Of a DNA stretch of 64,000 bases, positions 18,584 to 28,306 are shown one piece after another. The notes under the pieces are model-generated. The model worked only from the letters and a program-made list of their open reading frames with translations, did no database searches and was not told the DNA's origin. The DNA is from Hyphococcus sp. (lineage in GTDB: Bacteria > Pseudomonadota > Alphaproteobacteria > Caulobacterales > Parvularculaceae). The stretch lies in NCBI GenBank assembly GCA_021776335.1, contig JAJFGB010000009.1, positions 62,001-126,000 on the forward strand. Direction: 5' to 3'. The stretch's first letter is position 1. Every line of letters starts with the position of its first letter. The translations under genes were made by a program, and so were the position numbers.

Positions 18584-19675
18584 TTATGCCCATACGGTCT
18601 TGTGGTTGGCCCGTTTAACCGGGGCGGGCGTGTCGAGGCTGGCGAGAAAGCGACCGTCAACAGCATCCAGAAATTCCAGCGCTGTGGCATGAGCATCACC
18701 TGTCAGGCTGCTGAGGTAATCCAGTGCCCGTTGCAGCATCCATTGGGTGTAAGGCAGGAGGACGCGCTGGGCCGTCTGCCCCTCAACGGTGAATTCATGC
18801 ATTCCAATCATTCGTGGAATATCAGTATCGGGATTTTCTTTTCTCCAAGCGGCAAGCCGTACAGTGAGATCTGCGAGACAAGGGCCCTGTTCAGACATCA
18901 TACGGCGCAATATTGGCAACAGTGTCTCCGGCATTTCGTCGCCGTCAAGAAACGCGCCGGTTTTTGGGGCCGGGGGTGACTGCATTCGTGATACCCAGCG
19001 CGCGACATTCGGCGCCCGGGATTTCATTAACTCGCCTGATGCAGGGTCACGAAAAAGATGGGCGTATAGAGGACCTATCAAACCAAAGTCGCCAATTGAG
19101 GGCCGCGATCCAAAAAGATAGTCATGCGCTTGGAAATGTGCATTCAACTCGTCGAGGAGCGCTTCATAAGACGCTTCGATGGCAGGTGCCATTTCCGGCG
19201 TTGCGCCCAGAAATGGGACGGCGCCTTGAAACATTTCTGCTGCTTTTTTGCCGGCCTCGAACTGCGCGGCGCCCGAAAGATTTGGCGCAACGATCTTGCC
19301 AAATTCCCCATACGCAAAGTCGCTATTATAAGCCCAGCGATAATGCATTGCCGGGATGACCAGCCATTCATCGCCATAGAGCTCCAGCAAATGCGCGGCT
19401 AAACGCTGTTTTGGCCCCGATGGAAAAACCGATGGACTGGGTTCCAGCGCCTCGAAATGATCGATGATCTCGGTTGTATCCTGGATCGCCTGATCGTCCG
19501 GCGTGATCAGAAGCGGGATCATCGGATAACCGATGCGCGGTATGATGGTTGATGCATATATATCGCGGGTCGCCGGGCGCTCCTCATAGTCAACGCCTTT
19601 CCAATTGAGATAGGCGCGCGCCTTGCCGGTAAAATAGGATAGCTGGCCGCCATAGAGAATGTGCCCGGATGTCAT
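18584..19675 (-). CDS. Glutathione S-transferase family protein
   Basis: 363 residues, longer than a usual GST (about 200-230) because of an extended C-terminal region. The N-terminal thioredoxin-like domain reads LYGGQLSYFTGKARAYLNWKG with YPMIPLLIT and DTTEIIDHFE; the helical domain contains RPSIGDFGLIGPLYAHLF. The final 60 residues (MIGMHEFTVEGQ...YTQWMLQRALDYL) form a distinct conserved block. A truncated copy of just that block lies at 59283-59450, so a paralogous gene once existed. The substrate is unknown. Confidence 0.88.
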   Translation of the reverse strand: MTSGHILYGGQLSYFTGKARAYLNWKGVDYEERPATRDIYASTIIPRIGYPMIPLLITPDDQAIQDTTEIIDHFEALEPSPSVFPSGPKQRLAAHLLELYGDEWLVIPAMHYRWAYNSDFAYGEFGKIVAPNLSGAAQFEAGKKAAEMFQGAVPFLGATPEMAPAIEASYEALLDELNAHFQAHDYLFGSRPSIGDFGLIGPLYAHLFRDPASGELMKSRAPNVARWVSRMQSPPAPKTGAFLDGDEMPETLLPILRRMMSEQGPCLADLTVRLAAWRKENPDTDIPRMIGMHEFTVEGQTAQRVLLPYTQWMLQRALDYLSSLTGDAHATALEFLDAVDGRFLASLDTPAPVKRANHKTVWA

Positions 19676-19865
19676 TGAGAACGCCTTTCGATCATCGACG
19701 CACAGGCTCGCGCGGTGTGTGAGGTGAAGTCAATCAACGGACGCAGACCCCGCATTGAACATATCGTGAGGCTTGTGGTTTTGACGCGCATCATGCCGAA
19801 ACGGCACTGAGAGCTGATGGTCTATAGATGTTTTATGACGACGATCCGGATTTGAAAGGTGTTCA

Positions 19866-19888
19866 TTTGAGCGGCATGGCCGCTCAAA
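19866..19888 (-). terminator. Perfect hairpin directly after secA
   Basis: TTTGAGCGGC (19866-19875) and GCCGCTCAAA (19879-19888) form a perfect 10-bp stem with a 3-base loop, beginning two bases after the secA stop codon. No T-run follows on the minus strand, so it is not a standard Rho-independent terminator; it could protect the 3' end or assist termination. Confidence 0.5.
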
Positions 19889-19889
19889 C

Positions 19890-22748
19890 TCAAATCGATC
19901 CGTGACAATGCTTATATTTTTTGCCAGAGCCGCATGGGCAAGGGGCGTTTCGCGGCACCCGGCCCCAGGTTTCGGGGTTCTCGGCATCGACCTCGGTTCG
20001 CGCTGAAAGCGCACGCATGGTGGCTATACCACTCGACGCACGGTCGCGCGGTATAGGTGCGGCCATCTCATTTTCGCCGGTGAGCGGGTTTACATGCGTC
20101 TCCGTCATCGGAATATTCGGGCGTTCGGGTTCAGCGTCTTCCGGGCGACGCACTTGAACATGCATCAGCATGCGCGTCACGTCACGACGCAGCCCATCAA
20201 GCAGGCTTTCGAAAAGTCCAAAAGACTCGGTCTTGAATTCATTGACTGGGTCGCGCTGGCCGTGCCCTCTAAGCCAAATCACTGAGCGGAGGTGGTCAAG
20301 CTGCTGCAAATGTTCACGCCAGTTCGTATCGAGGACATTTAAGAGGATCGCTTTTTCAACGCGGCGCATTACATCGAGGCCTATATCGGCTGCGCGCGAA
20401 GCTGCCAGCTTGTCGGTTTCCTCTATTAAGCGTTCCGAAATCTCCGTATCGGCGACACCTTCTTCTTTTGCCCAGTCATCAACAGAAAACTCACGGCCAA
20501 AAATTTCCGTAAGGTCCTTTTTGAGCCCTTCAACATCCCATTGCTCAGCATAGGATTTGGATGGCACATGGGCGGCGACCACATCATCCACCAGCTGCGC
20601 GCGCATGTCTCCGATGATTTCGTCAACGGTATCAGAGGACATGAATTCAATGCGCTGTTCGAATATCGCTTTGCGTTGATCGTTAATGACATCGTCGAAT
20701 TTCAGTACGTTTTTGCGCATGTCAAAATTGCGCTGCTCGACTTTTTTCTGTGCGGTTTCGACAGCCTTGGTGAACCATGGGTGCTCAATGGATTCGTCAG
20801 GCTGGATGCCGAAACGGTTCAACATTTTTTCCATGCCACCGCCAAAGATCCGCATCAAATCGTCTTCGAGCGACAGGAAAAACTTTGTGGTGCCGGGATC
20901 ACCCTGTCGGCCAGAGCGGCCACGTAGTTGGTTGTCGATGCGTCGGCTTTCATGGCGCTCGGTGGCGAGTACGAACAAACCTCCAGCGGCAATTGCCTTG
21001 TCTTTTTCGATCTGAATTTTTGCTTCAATTTCGGTGCGCCGTTGCGCAATGACCGCTTCGTCGTCGTCTTCCTCAAGATGGTCGAGCACTTCCTTGTCGA
21101 CCGAACCGCCGAGCTGGATGTCGGTGCCGCGGCCCGCCATGTTTGTTGCTATAGTGACCGCGCCGGGCGCGCCGGCCTGGGCGACGATCTCAGCTTCCTG
21201 TTCATGATAGCGCGCATTCAGGACGTTGTGCGGAATGGGCATCTTTTTGTCGCCGAGCGAGGCGAGATAGGTTGCGCGTTCTTCCAGCTCTTCTTTTTGG
21301 TCTGCTTCCTTATCTTTTAAATCTTTTGCGCGCGCGCGAAGCGTTTTTGCGATGTCCTTAAAAAACGCCTTGTCGCTTAGTAGTTTTGACAAATGTTCCG
21401 ATTTTTCAATTGAGACTGTGCCGACCAACACTGGTTGGCCCAGTCTATAGCAATCAGCAATCTGCATACCGATGGCTTTAAATTTTTCCTCCGCCGTCAT
21501 ATAGAGCTCATCGTCCATATCGTCGCGATCGATTGGCTTGTTGGTGGGAATCTCAATGACGATCAGTTTGTAAATGTCGGCAAACTCTGCTTCTTCCGTC
21601 ATCGCCGTACCGGTCATGCCGCCAAGTTTTTCATAGAGGCGGAAATAGTTTTGGAACGTGATCGACGCGAGTGTCTGGTTTTCTGGTTGGATGGTCGTTT
21701 TTTCTTTTGCTTCCACAGCCTGGTGTAAGCCGTCAGACCAGCGTCGGCCTTCCATCATCCGCCCAGTAAACTCATCGATGATCACGACCTTGTCGTTGCG
21801 GACGATGTAGTCTTTATCTTTCTGGAACGTCTTGTGCGCCTTCAACGCTTGATTGACATGATGAACGATAGAGATGTTGGCCGAGTCATAAAGACTTTCG
21901 CCCTGCAGAAGGTCGGCCTCTTTTAACAGGTCTTCGGCTTTTTCGTTGCCCTCTTCGGTGAGAACGACCGAACGCTGTTTTTCATCAATTTCAAAGTCAT
22001 CGTCGTCAAGCTGCGACATGAACCCGTCGATGGTCATATACAGTTCCGACTTATCGTCGGTTGGACCGGAAATAATCAGCGGCGTTCGAGCTTCATCAAC
22101 AAGAATCGAATCTACTTCGTCGACAATGGCGAAGTGATGGCCACGCTGTACCATCTGGTCGAGGGACGATTTCATATTGTCCCTCAGATAATCGAAACCA
22201 AACTCGTTGTTGGTGCCATAGGTAATGTCAGCGGTGTAGGCAGCGCGGCGCTGTTCGTCGTCGAGTCCATGGACGATGCAACCCACGGTCAAGCCAAGAC
22301 GCTCATAGACGCGGCCCATCCACTCAGCATCACGGCTGGCGAGATAGTCATTGACAGTGACGACGTGAACGCCTTTCCCGGCGAGGGCGTTGAGGACCAC
22401 TGGCAGCGTCGCCACCAGAGTCTTACCTTCACCGGTCTTCATTTCGGCGATATCGCCTTCGTCGAGCACCATCCCGCCCAATAGCTGGACGTCGTAATGG
22501 CGCTGCCCCAGGGCGCGCTTGGCGGCCTCCCGCACGGTTGCAAAGGTCTCGACCAGCAAATCGTTAAGCTTTTCGCCGTCTTTATGGCGTTGTTTTAACT
22601 TTTCGGTTTGCTGGATCAGGCCATCATCAGTCAGCTTGGCGATCTCGTCTTCAAGACCGTTGATCGCCTCAACATGGCGCCATAAGGGCTTAATACGGCG
22701 GTCATTGGATGAACCGAAAATTTTCTTCGCGATACCGAGCAGCGCCAT
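19890..22748 (-). CDS. secA: Preprotein translocase motor subunit SecA
   Basis: 952 residues, standard length. The ATPase drives unfolded preproteins through SecYEG. Visible are [13 protein letters not shown] at the start, Walker A in [14 protein letters not shown], the [20 protein letters not shown] box, the second nucleotide domain ([28 protein letters not shown]) and the C-terminal zinc motif [16 protein letters not shown] that binds SecB and lipids. The ATG at 22748 gives the family N-terminus; an ATG 25 codons upstream adds non-family residues. It diverges from the parvulin gene, fitting a shared role in protein export. Confidence 0.98.
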   Translation of the reverse strand: MALLGIAKKIFGSSNDRRIKPLWRHVEAINGLEDEIAKLTDDGLIQQTEKLKQRHKDGEKLNDLLVETFATVREAAKRALGQRHYDVQLLGGMVLDEGDIAEMKTGEGKTLVATLPVVLNALAGKGVHVVTVNDYLASRDAEWMGRVYERLGLTVGCIVHGLDDEQRRAAYTADITYGTNNEFGFDYLRDNMKSSLDQMVQRGHHFAIVDEVDSILVDEARTPLIISGPTDDKSELYMTIDGFMSQLDDDDFEIDEKQRSVVLTEEGNEKAEDLLKEADLLQGESLYDSANISIVHHVNQALKAHKTFQKDKDYIVRNDKVVIIDEFTGRMMEGRRWSDGLHQAVEAKEKTTIQPENQTLASITFQNYFRLYEKLGGMTGTAMTEEAEFADIYKLIVIEIPTNKPIDRDDMDDELYMTAEEKFKAIGMQIADCYRLGQPVLVGTVSIEKSEHLSKLLSDKAFFKDIAKTLRARAKDLKDKEADQKEELEERATYLASLGDKKMPIPHNVLNARYHEQEAEIVAQAGAPGAVTIATNMAGRGTDIQLGGSVDKEVLDHLEEDDDEAVIAQRRTEIEAKIQIEKDKAIAAGGLFVLATERHESRRIDNQLRGRSGRQGDPGTTKFFLSLEDDLMRIFGGGMEKMLNRFGIQPDESIEHPWFTKAVETAQKKVEQRNFDMRKNVLKFDDVINDQRKAIFEQRIEFMSSDTVDEIIGDMRAQLVDDVVAAHVPSKSYAEQWDVEGLKKDLTEIFGREFSVDDWAKEEGVADTEISERLIEETDKLAASRAADIGLDVMRRVEKAILLNVLDTNWREHLQQLDHLRSVIWLRGHGQRDPVNEFKTESFGLFESLLDGLRRDVTRMLMHVQVRRPEDAEPERPNIPMTETHVNPLTGENEMAAPIPRDRASSGIATMRALSARTEVDAENPETWGRVPRNAPCPCGSGKKYKHCHGSI

Positions 22749-22916
22749 GAGTAAGAAGCCTTCGTGGTGCGATGAACTGGCCGGAAGCGCCCTAAACACG
22801 TTAAAGCAGGGCGCGCCCTTCATCTTTGGGACTGGAAAACCGCCCCGAAGGGCCGCCGGAGAGATAGTGAGCGCCTATGGCGCTGTCAACGAATGGAGCG
22901 TGCGAACAGGAACGCG

Positions 22917-24179
22917 ATGACGGAGAGTGACGGAAACAAAAATCGGGCTGCCGCCGTGCTGAGACTGCTCAGCGGCTGGGCATGGGTCGCAACCCGGCTC
23001 ACGACGCGGGTCGTGGTCACGGGGCTGGTGACGCTGCTTCGCGGCGTTGGAAAGATAGTGATCACCACTTGGCGCATGGCGGCGGCGCTCGATTCTGCGC
23101 TTTGGCGGGCAACCAAGCTAATCGGGGGGAAACTCCTGGAAGGCGTGATTTACGCTGCGGGAATCCTTGCCCTTGCCTTTCGGGGGCTCTTGTTATGGCT
23201 GCCAACACGTTGGGGGCGCGCCTATAGCGCTATTTCAGGTGTCGTTCTGGTGATCACAAGCATGTGGATCGTGGATGAGTTGCGGTCAGGGCCGGATCTG
23301 ACCACCGCGAACGCGGCGGCGCAGCGCCCGCCGATTGATGAGGAGGATCCCATTTTAGCGCGTATAGAAGGTCGCTATGTGCATTTGTCGGAAATAGAAG
23401 CCACCGCGCTGGCGAGTGGCTTTTTGAGGCCGGGAGAGGCGCTGACGCCGGAAACCGCCTTTGACCGTGCTCTGGTCGAATCCTATGTGGAGCAGCGTCT
23501 TTTGGCGCGCGCGGCTCTTGATGACGGCCTGCACCGGACCCCATCTATTTCTCGCCGCGTCAATGCGGCGCGCGATCGGGTATTGGCGGCTTCTTTTGTC
23601 GATTTGCGTATCAACGAAGCCGTCACGCCGGAAAGTATAGAGAAATTCTACGCCGCTCAGGCTGGGGTCACCGCGCTCGGTGACGCTGTGCGAGCGCGTC
23701 ACATTCTTGTGGCGACCGAAGCTGAAGCCGAAGAGATACTCGCTCTTTTGACGGCCGGCAGCGAATTCGCAGATCTTGCGCGCGAGCGCTCTCTTGATCG
23801 CGCCACTTCATCACTGGGCGGTGATGTTGATTGGTTTACACATGCGATGATGGAGCCGGAATTTTCCAATGTGGCTTTCTCCACGAAACCAGGGGAGCGT
23901 GCGGCGCCGTTCGAAACGGAATTTGGCTGGCATATACTGGAAGTGACAGATCGACGGTCAACGCAGGCAGTGCCAATCGACGAGGTGCGGGAACGTATTG
24001 AAAAGTTCTTACGCTTGCGGACGATTGATACGCTCTTGAGCGAACTTGAGGCTGCGAGCCAGGTAATCTATTTCCGGCCGGAAGCGGAAGGAAGCGCTGA
24101 TCTGACGCCACCGCCTGATTTGTCACCGCCGCCTCTGCGCGAAGGCAATGATGCCGGTGGCGACACACCGCTTCGGTAA
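22917..24179 (+). CDS. Membrane-anchored parvulin-type peptidyl-prolyl isomerase
   Basis: 420 residues. The first 110 or so are basic and hydrophobic with one or two membrane segments (ILALAFRGLLLWLP; AISGVVLVITSMWIVDEL). A SurA/PrsA-like helical region follows (ALVESYVEQRLLARAALDDG), then a parvulin domain with VRARHILVATEAEAEEIL, SLGGDVDWFTHAMMEPEF and ETEFGWHILEVTDRR. The Pro-rich tail is probably disordered. It is probably an export-related foldase on the periplasmic face, in keeping with the divergent secA. The ATG at 22917 has AGGA just upstream. Confidence 0.88.
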   Translation: MTESDGNKNRAAAVLRLLSGWAWVATRLTTRVVVTGLVTLLRGVGKIVITTWRMAAALDSALWRATKLIGGKLLEGVIYAAGILALAFRGLLLWLPTRWGRAYSAISGVVLVITSMWIVDELRSGPDLTTANAAAQRPPIDEEDPILARIEGRYVHLSEIEATALASGFLRPGEALTPETAFDRALVESYVEQRLLARAALDDGLHRTPSISRRVNAARDRVLAASFVDLRINEAVTPESIEKFYAAQAGVTALGDAVRARHILVATEAEAEEILALLTAGSEFADLARERSLDRATSSLGGDVDWFTHAMMEPEFSNVAFSTKPGERAAPFETEFGWHILEVTDRRSTQAVPIDEVRERIEKFLRLRTIDTLLSELEAASQVIYFRPEAEGSADLTPPPDLSPPPLREGNDAGGDTPLR

Positions 24180-24281
24180 ACCAATGCTTAATCACAATTA
24201 CCTGCAACCGGATTAGTTCAAATTTTATCTGTCTCGGCAAGTATCTGGAAACATGGGTCGAGTATCAATTAAGGCAGGATT

Positions 24282-24683
24282 ATGGCAAAGCTGTTGCTCG
24301 TTGCGGCATGTGCGTTGGTTGACCGAGATGGAAGGGTTCTTCTGGCGCGCCGTCCCCCACACAAACCCTTTGCGGGTTTGTGGGAGTTTCCGGGGGGCAA
24401 ACTCGCTGAAGGCGAGACGCCGGAACAAGCGCTGATCCGCGAGCTAAGGGAAGAGCTCGGGGTTGATACAGAAGAGTCATGTCTTGCGCCGATCGCTTTC
24501 GCGTCACGCGAGTCGGAGGGGTTTCATCTTTTGATGCCGCTCTATGTGTGCCGCAAATGGAAGGGAATGCCGCGCCCCATCGAGGCAGATGAATTGCGAT
24601 GGGTTCGGCCAGAGGCGTTGCTTGGTTTTGATATGCCGCCCGCGGATAAACCGCTTGCGGCGCAGTTGAGGGACTTTTTATGA
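24282..24683 (+). CDS. mutT: MutT-type Nudix hydrolase (8-oxo-dGTP diphosphatase)
   Basis: 133 residues, standard MutT size. The full Nudix box starts with GGKLAEGETPEQALIRE and ends with LREELG (G-x5-E-x7-R-E-x2-E-E-x-G). The N-terminal RRPPHKPFAGLWEFPGG and ELRWVRPEAL are typical of MutT. It cleans oxidised guanine nucleotides from the pool. ATGA at its end is shared with the pilin-like gene, so the two are translationally coupled. AGGA lies upstream of the start. Confidence 0.92.
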   Translation: MAKLLLVAACALVDRDGRVLLARRPPHKPFAGLWEFPGGKLAEGETPEQALIRELREELGVDTEESCLAPIAFASRESEGFHLLMPLYVCRKWKGMPRPIEADELRWVRPEALLGFDMPPADKPLAAQLRDFL

Positions 24684-24901
24684 TGGGCATGACAGCAAAA
24701 ATCGCAACGGGCCGTCGGCGTTTAGAGCGCCTTACCGAAGAATTTCGAGCCGATGACAACGGCGCAACCGCAATCGAATATAGTCTAATTGTATCGCTGA
24801 TCTTTCTCGCCATTATGGCTGCGGTCAGAAGTGTTTCGGCCACCACTAGCGACAATTACGATACGATTACGACCACACTCAGCGGCGCTACTTCTCCGTG
24901 A
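24680..24901 (+). CDS. Flp-family type IVb pilin-like protein
   Basis: 73 residues (70 if the second ATG at 24689 is used). A charged leader ends in Gly28, followed by ATAIEYSLIVSLIFLAIMAA. The G-[ATAIEY] junction with Glu five residues after the cut is the prepilin peptidase site of Flp/Fap pilins, which build Tad pili. The mature part is about 45 residues, ending in a Ser/Thr-rich stretch. No tad assembly genes are in the window, so it may be an orphan pilin or pseudopilin. The four-base overlap with mutT is unusual. Its end overlaps the convergent methyltransferase gene by 14 bases. Confidence 0.85.
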   Translation: MMGMTAKIATGRRRLERLTEEFRADDNGATAIEYSLIVSLIFLAIMAAVRSVSATTSDNYDTITTTLSGATSP

Positions 24902-25754
24902 TTGGAGACCTCAACGCGCTCTCCAGCGAGGTTTGTGCGGTTCCAGGTTTTAACGGTTTCTGCTGGCTTTCGTGTGGAGCCCAGCCAGTCAGATAGACTA
25001 TATCAAATTGTTCTTCGCTGCCTCGCTCGGTAAAAATTTGCATAGCGCGTTGAAAGACGGCGTGTGGCAGCAACTTTCCGCGACCTGCAAGGGGGGCAGT
25101 TTCACCCATGCCCTGCAAATCGGTGACGAGCTTTGAGGGCGTCTCATAGCGCACGCGAATTTTGTCAATATCAACGACGGGCAGTGCGAAACCGGCGCGG
25201 GTCATTGCCGCGCCAAAACTTTGAATGGCGGCGAATGGCGCCACGCGCGCGCTAACCCCGCCAGTTAATTCGGCCTCAGCTTGATAGAGTGCGTGGCGTA
25301 GCGACGCTAATGTTTCCTCGCCGAAGATCGCGGCAATGAAGAGTCCATCGGGTTTTAGAGCAAACCGAGCCTGCCCCAGGGCGGCGATCAGATCATTGGC
25401 GGAATGTAGCGTCAAAAGGCTGACAACAAGATCAACACTTTCGCAGGCAAGTGGTGACGCTTCTTCTTCGCCGACTGCTGCCAACGATCTCATTCTTGGC
25501 AGCCGACCTGATGCGCAATCCAGGCTGAAGATTTGATCGACGCCGCAAGCAGGCGTCAACATGGAGGTCAACTCGCCGGCGCCGGCAAAAACGGCGCGAG
25601 GAAAACTACGTGTTACAGTTTCCAGGCGATCAACGATATCAGCCATTGAACGGCGATGGATAAAGTCGTGGGTATCAAAGAGCTTTGTTGAGCGCTCACG
25701 CCGCAATCGTACGCGGCGGCGGTCAAAAATATGTGGCGGCGCTGTTTCCTTCAT
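24888..25754 (-). CDS. SAM-dependent methyltransferase-fold protein, NDUFAF5/BioC-like
   Basis: 288 residues from the ATG at 25754 (GGAAGAG just upstream); an ATG four codons earlier is also possible. The pattern IFDRRRVRLRRERS near the start, DLVVSLLTLHSANDLIAALG, ALKPDGLFIAAIFG and LQGMGETAPL matches the alphaproteobacterial/mitochondrial NDUFAF5 group. In mitochondria this protein hydroxylates an arginine of a complex I subunit. The usual Gly-rich SAM loop is degenerate here (VFAGAGELTSML). It is divergent from comF with a 54-bp gap, a conserved pairing in alphaproteobacteria. Confidence 0.8.
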   Translation of the reverse strand: MKETAPPHIFDRRRVRLRRERSTKLFDTHDFIHRRSMADIVDRLETVTRSFPRAVFAGAGELTSMLTPACGVDQIFSLDCASGRLPRMRSLAAVGEEEASPLACESVDLVVSLLTLHSANDLIAALGQARFALKPDGLFIAAIFGEETLASLRHALYQAEAELTGGVSARVAPFAAIQSFGAAMTRAGFALPVVDIDKIRVRYETPSKLVTDLQGMGETAPLAGRGKLLPHAVFQRAMQIFTERGSEEQFDIVYLTGWAPHESQQKPLKPGTAQTSLESALRSPITEK

Positions 25755-25808
25755 GCTCTCTTCCATCGGGTTGGAGAGTTCGTTAATCTACACGGCGTGA
25801 AATCTCAA

Positions 25809-26570
25809 ATGTACCGCCAGACACGTCTCGTTGGGAGCGCCGCCATTCGGCAGGTGCTGAACGCTCTGATGCCCCCGATTTGCCCCGTTTCCAATGAGGA
25901 GATTTCTACATCTGGCGCTGTCGGGCCCGCAGGGTGGTCGGCTTTGCATTTTGTTGAGACGCCATATTGTCAGCGCTGCGGGATTCCCTTTGCGGCGGAA
26001 TATGGAAGTGAGGTTGAGTGTGCACCATGCATCGCGGGGCCGCCTGACTTCGATACGGCGCGGGCCGCAGTGGTTTATGATGAGGCCAGTCACAATCTGA
26101 TTGTTGGTTTTAAACATTCCGACCGTACCGAGTTGGCGCCGATGTTTGGTCAATGGATGACCCGCGCAGGCCGTGATCTGATCAAATCAACATCGATCCT
26201 GGCGCCGGTGCCCCTTCACCGGCGTCGCCTCGCATCGCGGCGCTATAATCAATCTTTACTGCTTGCCTCAGAGATCGCAAGAAATACCAATGCGCGACTT
26301 GCGGTGGGCGATCTCACACGTACACGCGCAACGCCGTCTCAAAAGGACCTTTCGGCGGATGCACGACGTCGCAATCTGGCGGGTGCATTTAGGGTTCGAC
26401 CGGGTGCTCTGAAGACAATCAAAGATGCTCACGTCATTTTGATTGACGATGTGCTGACGACGGGCGCGACATTATCGTCGGCAGCGCGAACTCTAAAGCG
26501 AGCGGGCGCAAAGCAAGTTGATGCGCTTGTTCTGGCGCGGGTTGTCAAAGGCGGAATTGGCGCCATATAG
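25809..26570 (+). CDS. comF: ComF family phosphoribosyltransferase-like protein
   Basis: 253 residues. An N-terminal double zinc-ribbon (ICPVSNEEI; CQRCGIPF with CAPC) is followed by a type I PRTase domain with VPLHRRRLASRRYNQSLLL and the PRPP loop VILIDDVLTTGATLSS. ComF proteins assist DNA uptake or recombination; the reaction is not established. The start at 25809 leaves a short N-terminus; upstream in-frame codons run into the divergent gene. It heads the comF-grxC-nit-DUF1178 operon. Confidence 0.9.
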   Translation: MYRQTRLVGSAAIRQVLNALMPPICPVSNEEISTSGAVGPAGWSALHFVETPYCQRCGIPFAAEYGSEVECAPCIAGPPDFDTARAAVVYDEASHNLIVGFKHSDRTELAPMFGQWMTRAGRDLIKSTSILAPVPLHRRRLASRRYNQSLLLASEIARNTNARLAVGDLTRTRATPSQKDLSADARRRNLAGAFRVRPGALKTIKDAHVILIDDVLTTGATLSSAARTLKRAGAKQVDALVLARVVKGGIGAI

Positions 26571-26601
26571 CGCGGTCAGGCGTTGATACGGGAAATATGA
26601 G

Positions 26602-26859
26602 ATGCAGGAAGTCACGATATATACAAGACCAATGTGCGGATATTGCTCCCGCGCACTGTCGCTTCTGAACAAGAAGGGCGTCAAAGTGACGGAGATCTCC
26701 GCTGCTTTCGATCGTGAAAAGCGCGAGGAGATGCTGGCGAAGTCCAATGGGATGAATACCTATCCGCAAATTTTTATCGGCGACACCCATGTGGGCGGCA
26801 GCGATGAGTTGGCGGTGCTCGAAAGGTCTGGCGAGCTTGACGCACTCTTAAATGGTTGA
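26602..26859 (+). CDS. grxC: Glutaredoxin 3
   Basis: 85 residues. The dithiol site is Cys12-Gly-Tyr-Cys15 (RPMCGYCSRAL), with TYPQIFIGDTHVGGSDEL providing the cis-Pro and the glutathione-binding GG-D. It reduces disulphides and deglutathionylates proteins in the cytoplasm using glutathione. It overlaps the next gene by 8 bases. Pairing with a Nit1-like amidase fits glutathione homeostasis. Confidence 0.96.
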   Translation: MQEVTIYTRPMCGYCSRALSLLNKKGVKVTEISAAFDREKREEMLAKSNGMNTYPQIFIGDTHVGGSDELAVLERSGELDALLNG

Positions 26860-27697
26860 TGCTGTTACATATCGCGCAGCTTGTGTGCAGATGCGCTCCG
26901 GGTTGGACCGGGCTCAGAACGCCAGAGATGCGCTGGCCCTGATCGTCGAGGCAGCGAAAAGCGGCGCAAAATTTGTTGCAACGCCGGAAATGACCAACGT
27001 TGTCGATCGCAAGCCGGGCCGACTTTTTGACGGGTTACCGGAAGAAGCAAACCTTGAAGAGATCGGGCTGTTCAGCACGGCTGCGAGAGAACATGGACTA
27101 TGGCTGTTGATCGGCTCCCTGGCGGTTAAGGTCGGCGAACGGCGCGCTGCCAATCGTAGCTTTCTGTTTGCGCCCAGTGGCGAAATTGCAGCGCGATACG
27201 ACAAGTTGCACATGTTTGATGTTGACCTGCCCGGTGGTGAGAGCTGGAAGGAATCAAATGTCTATGAGGCCGGCAATGCGGCCATACTTGTTGACACGCC
27301 CCTCGCGAAAGTTGGACTAACTATCTGTTATGATGTTCGCTTCCCAAATCTATATCGGGCGTTGTCACAGGCCGGCGCCGAGGTCCTCTGCGTACCCGCA
27401 GCGTTCACGCGACAAACAGGCGAGGCCCATTGGAAAACACTGTTAACAGCCAGAGCGATCGAAAATGGCGCTTTTGTGATAGCGCCTGCCCAGGGTGGAA
27501 CCCATGAGGATGGGCGCGAAACCTATGGACATTCGTTGATTATAGGCCCCTGGGGCGAGGTCCTTGCCGAATCGTCGAATGATGCGCCCGGCGTTATTTT
27601 TGCAGATATTGACCCTCGTTTGGCTCATCAGGCGCGCTGCAGAATTCCTAATCTTGCTCTTGAACAAAAATTGAAAGTCTCCATTCTAGGGCCATGA
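26852..27697 (+). CDS. Carbon-nitrogen hydrolase, Nit1-like (probable deaminated glutathione amidase)
   Basis: 281 residues. The nitrilase-superfamily triad is visible: Glu in ATPEMTN, Lys in YDKLHMFDV and Cys in TICYDVRFP. The HMFDVDLP and DVRFPNLYR segments are typical of Nit1/NIT1-type amidases, which break down the side product deaminated glutathione. Location right after grxC supports the glutathione link. It ends with ATGA shared with the next start. Confidence 0.88.
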   Translation: MVDAVTYRAACVQMRSGLDRAQNARDALALIVEAAKSGAKFVATPEMTNVVDRKPGRLFDGLPEEANLEEIGLFSTAAREHGLWLLIGSLAVKVGERRAANRSFLFAPSGEIAARYDKLHMFDVDLPGGESWKESNVYEAGNAAILVDTPLAKVGLTICYDVRFPNLYRALSQAGAEVLCVPAAFTRQTGEAHWKTLLTARAIENGAFVIAPAQGGTHEDGRETYGHSLIIGPWGEVLAESSNDAPGVIFADIDPRLAHQARCRIPNLALEQKLKVSILGP

Positions 27698-28164
27698 TCA
27701 AGTACCAGTTATTGTGTGATACTGACCACGAGTTTGAAGGCTGGTTTCGCGATAGCGCCGATTATGATGCGCAATCCGAAGGCGGACTGATTGAATGTCC
27801 GGCTTGCGGGTCCGAGACTGTGCGCAAAGCGGTCATGGCGCCGTCAATTTCTCGCCGTTTGGGCGGCGCTCGCGAAACGCGCCTTGCCGAGGTCGCAAGA
27901 GATATGACTAAGGCGGCAGAGCGGGCGCGCAACTATGTCGAGAAAAACTTTGACTATGTTGGCGAAAAGTTTCCCGAAGAAGCACGCAAAATTCATTATG
28001 GCGAGGAAAAAGAGCGAAGCATCTTCGGAGAAGCGACCGGCAAGGAAGTGAAAGAGATGCTTGATGAGGGCGTTCAGATTGCTCCATTGCCAGGCGTCTC
28101 GAAAAAGCCTGACAAATCCGGCAAACCAAAAATCTCCCCGTCGACCTCCAAGAAGCTGAACTAG
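27694..28164 (+). CDS. DUF1178 family protein
   Basis: 156 residues, cytoplasmic. The start MIKYQLLCDTDHEFEGWFRD and the zinc-knuckle-like IECPACGSETVRKAVMAPSI match DUF1178; the middle has EEARKIHYGEEKERSIFGEA and the end is a Lys/Ser-rich tail. Function is unknown, but its position after the nit gene is conserved in alphaproteobacteria. It is translationally coupled by a four-base overlap and closes the operon. Confidence 0.93.
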   Translation: MIKYQLLCDTDHEFEGWFRDSADYDAQSEGGLIECPACGSETVRKAVMAPSISRRLGGARETRLAEVARDMTKAAERARNYVEKNFDYVGEKFPEEARKIHYGEEKERSIFGEATGKEVKEMLDEGVQIAPLPGVSKKPDKSGKPKISPSTSKKLN

Positions 28165-28306
28165 ATCGCTGCGCCAGTCTGCCGTTCGATATGACCGGGT
28201 GTGCACTATCTGTACCTACATGAAGCAACAATCTGGTCAACTCGCCGGGTGGGCGTTCTCTTGAACATTATAGCGTGCGCACCCGAACTCCTTTACGGTG
28301 GCGGTC

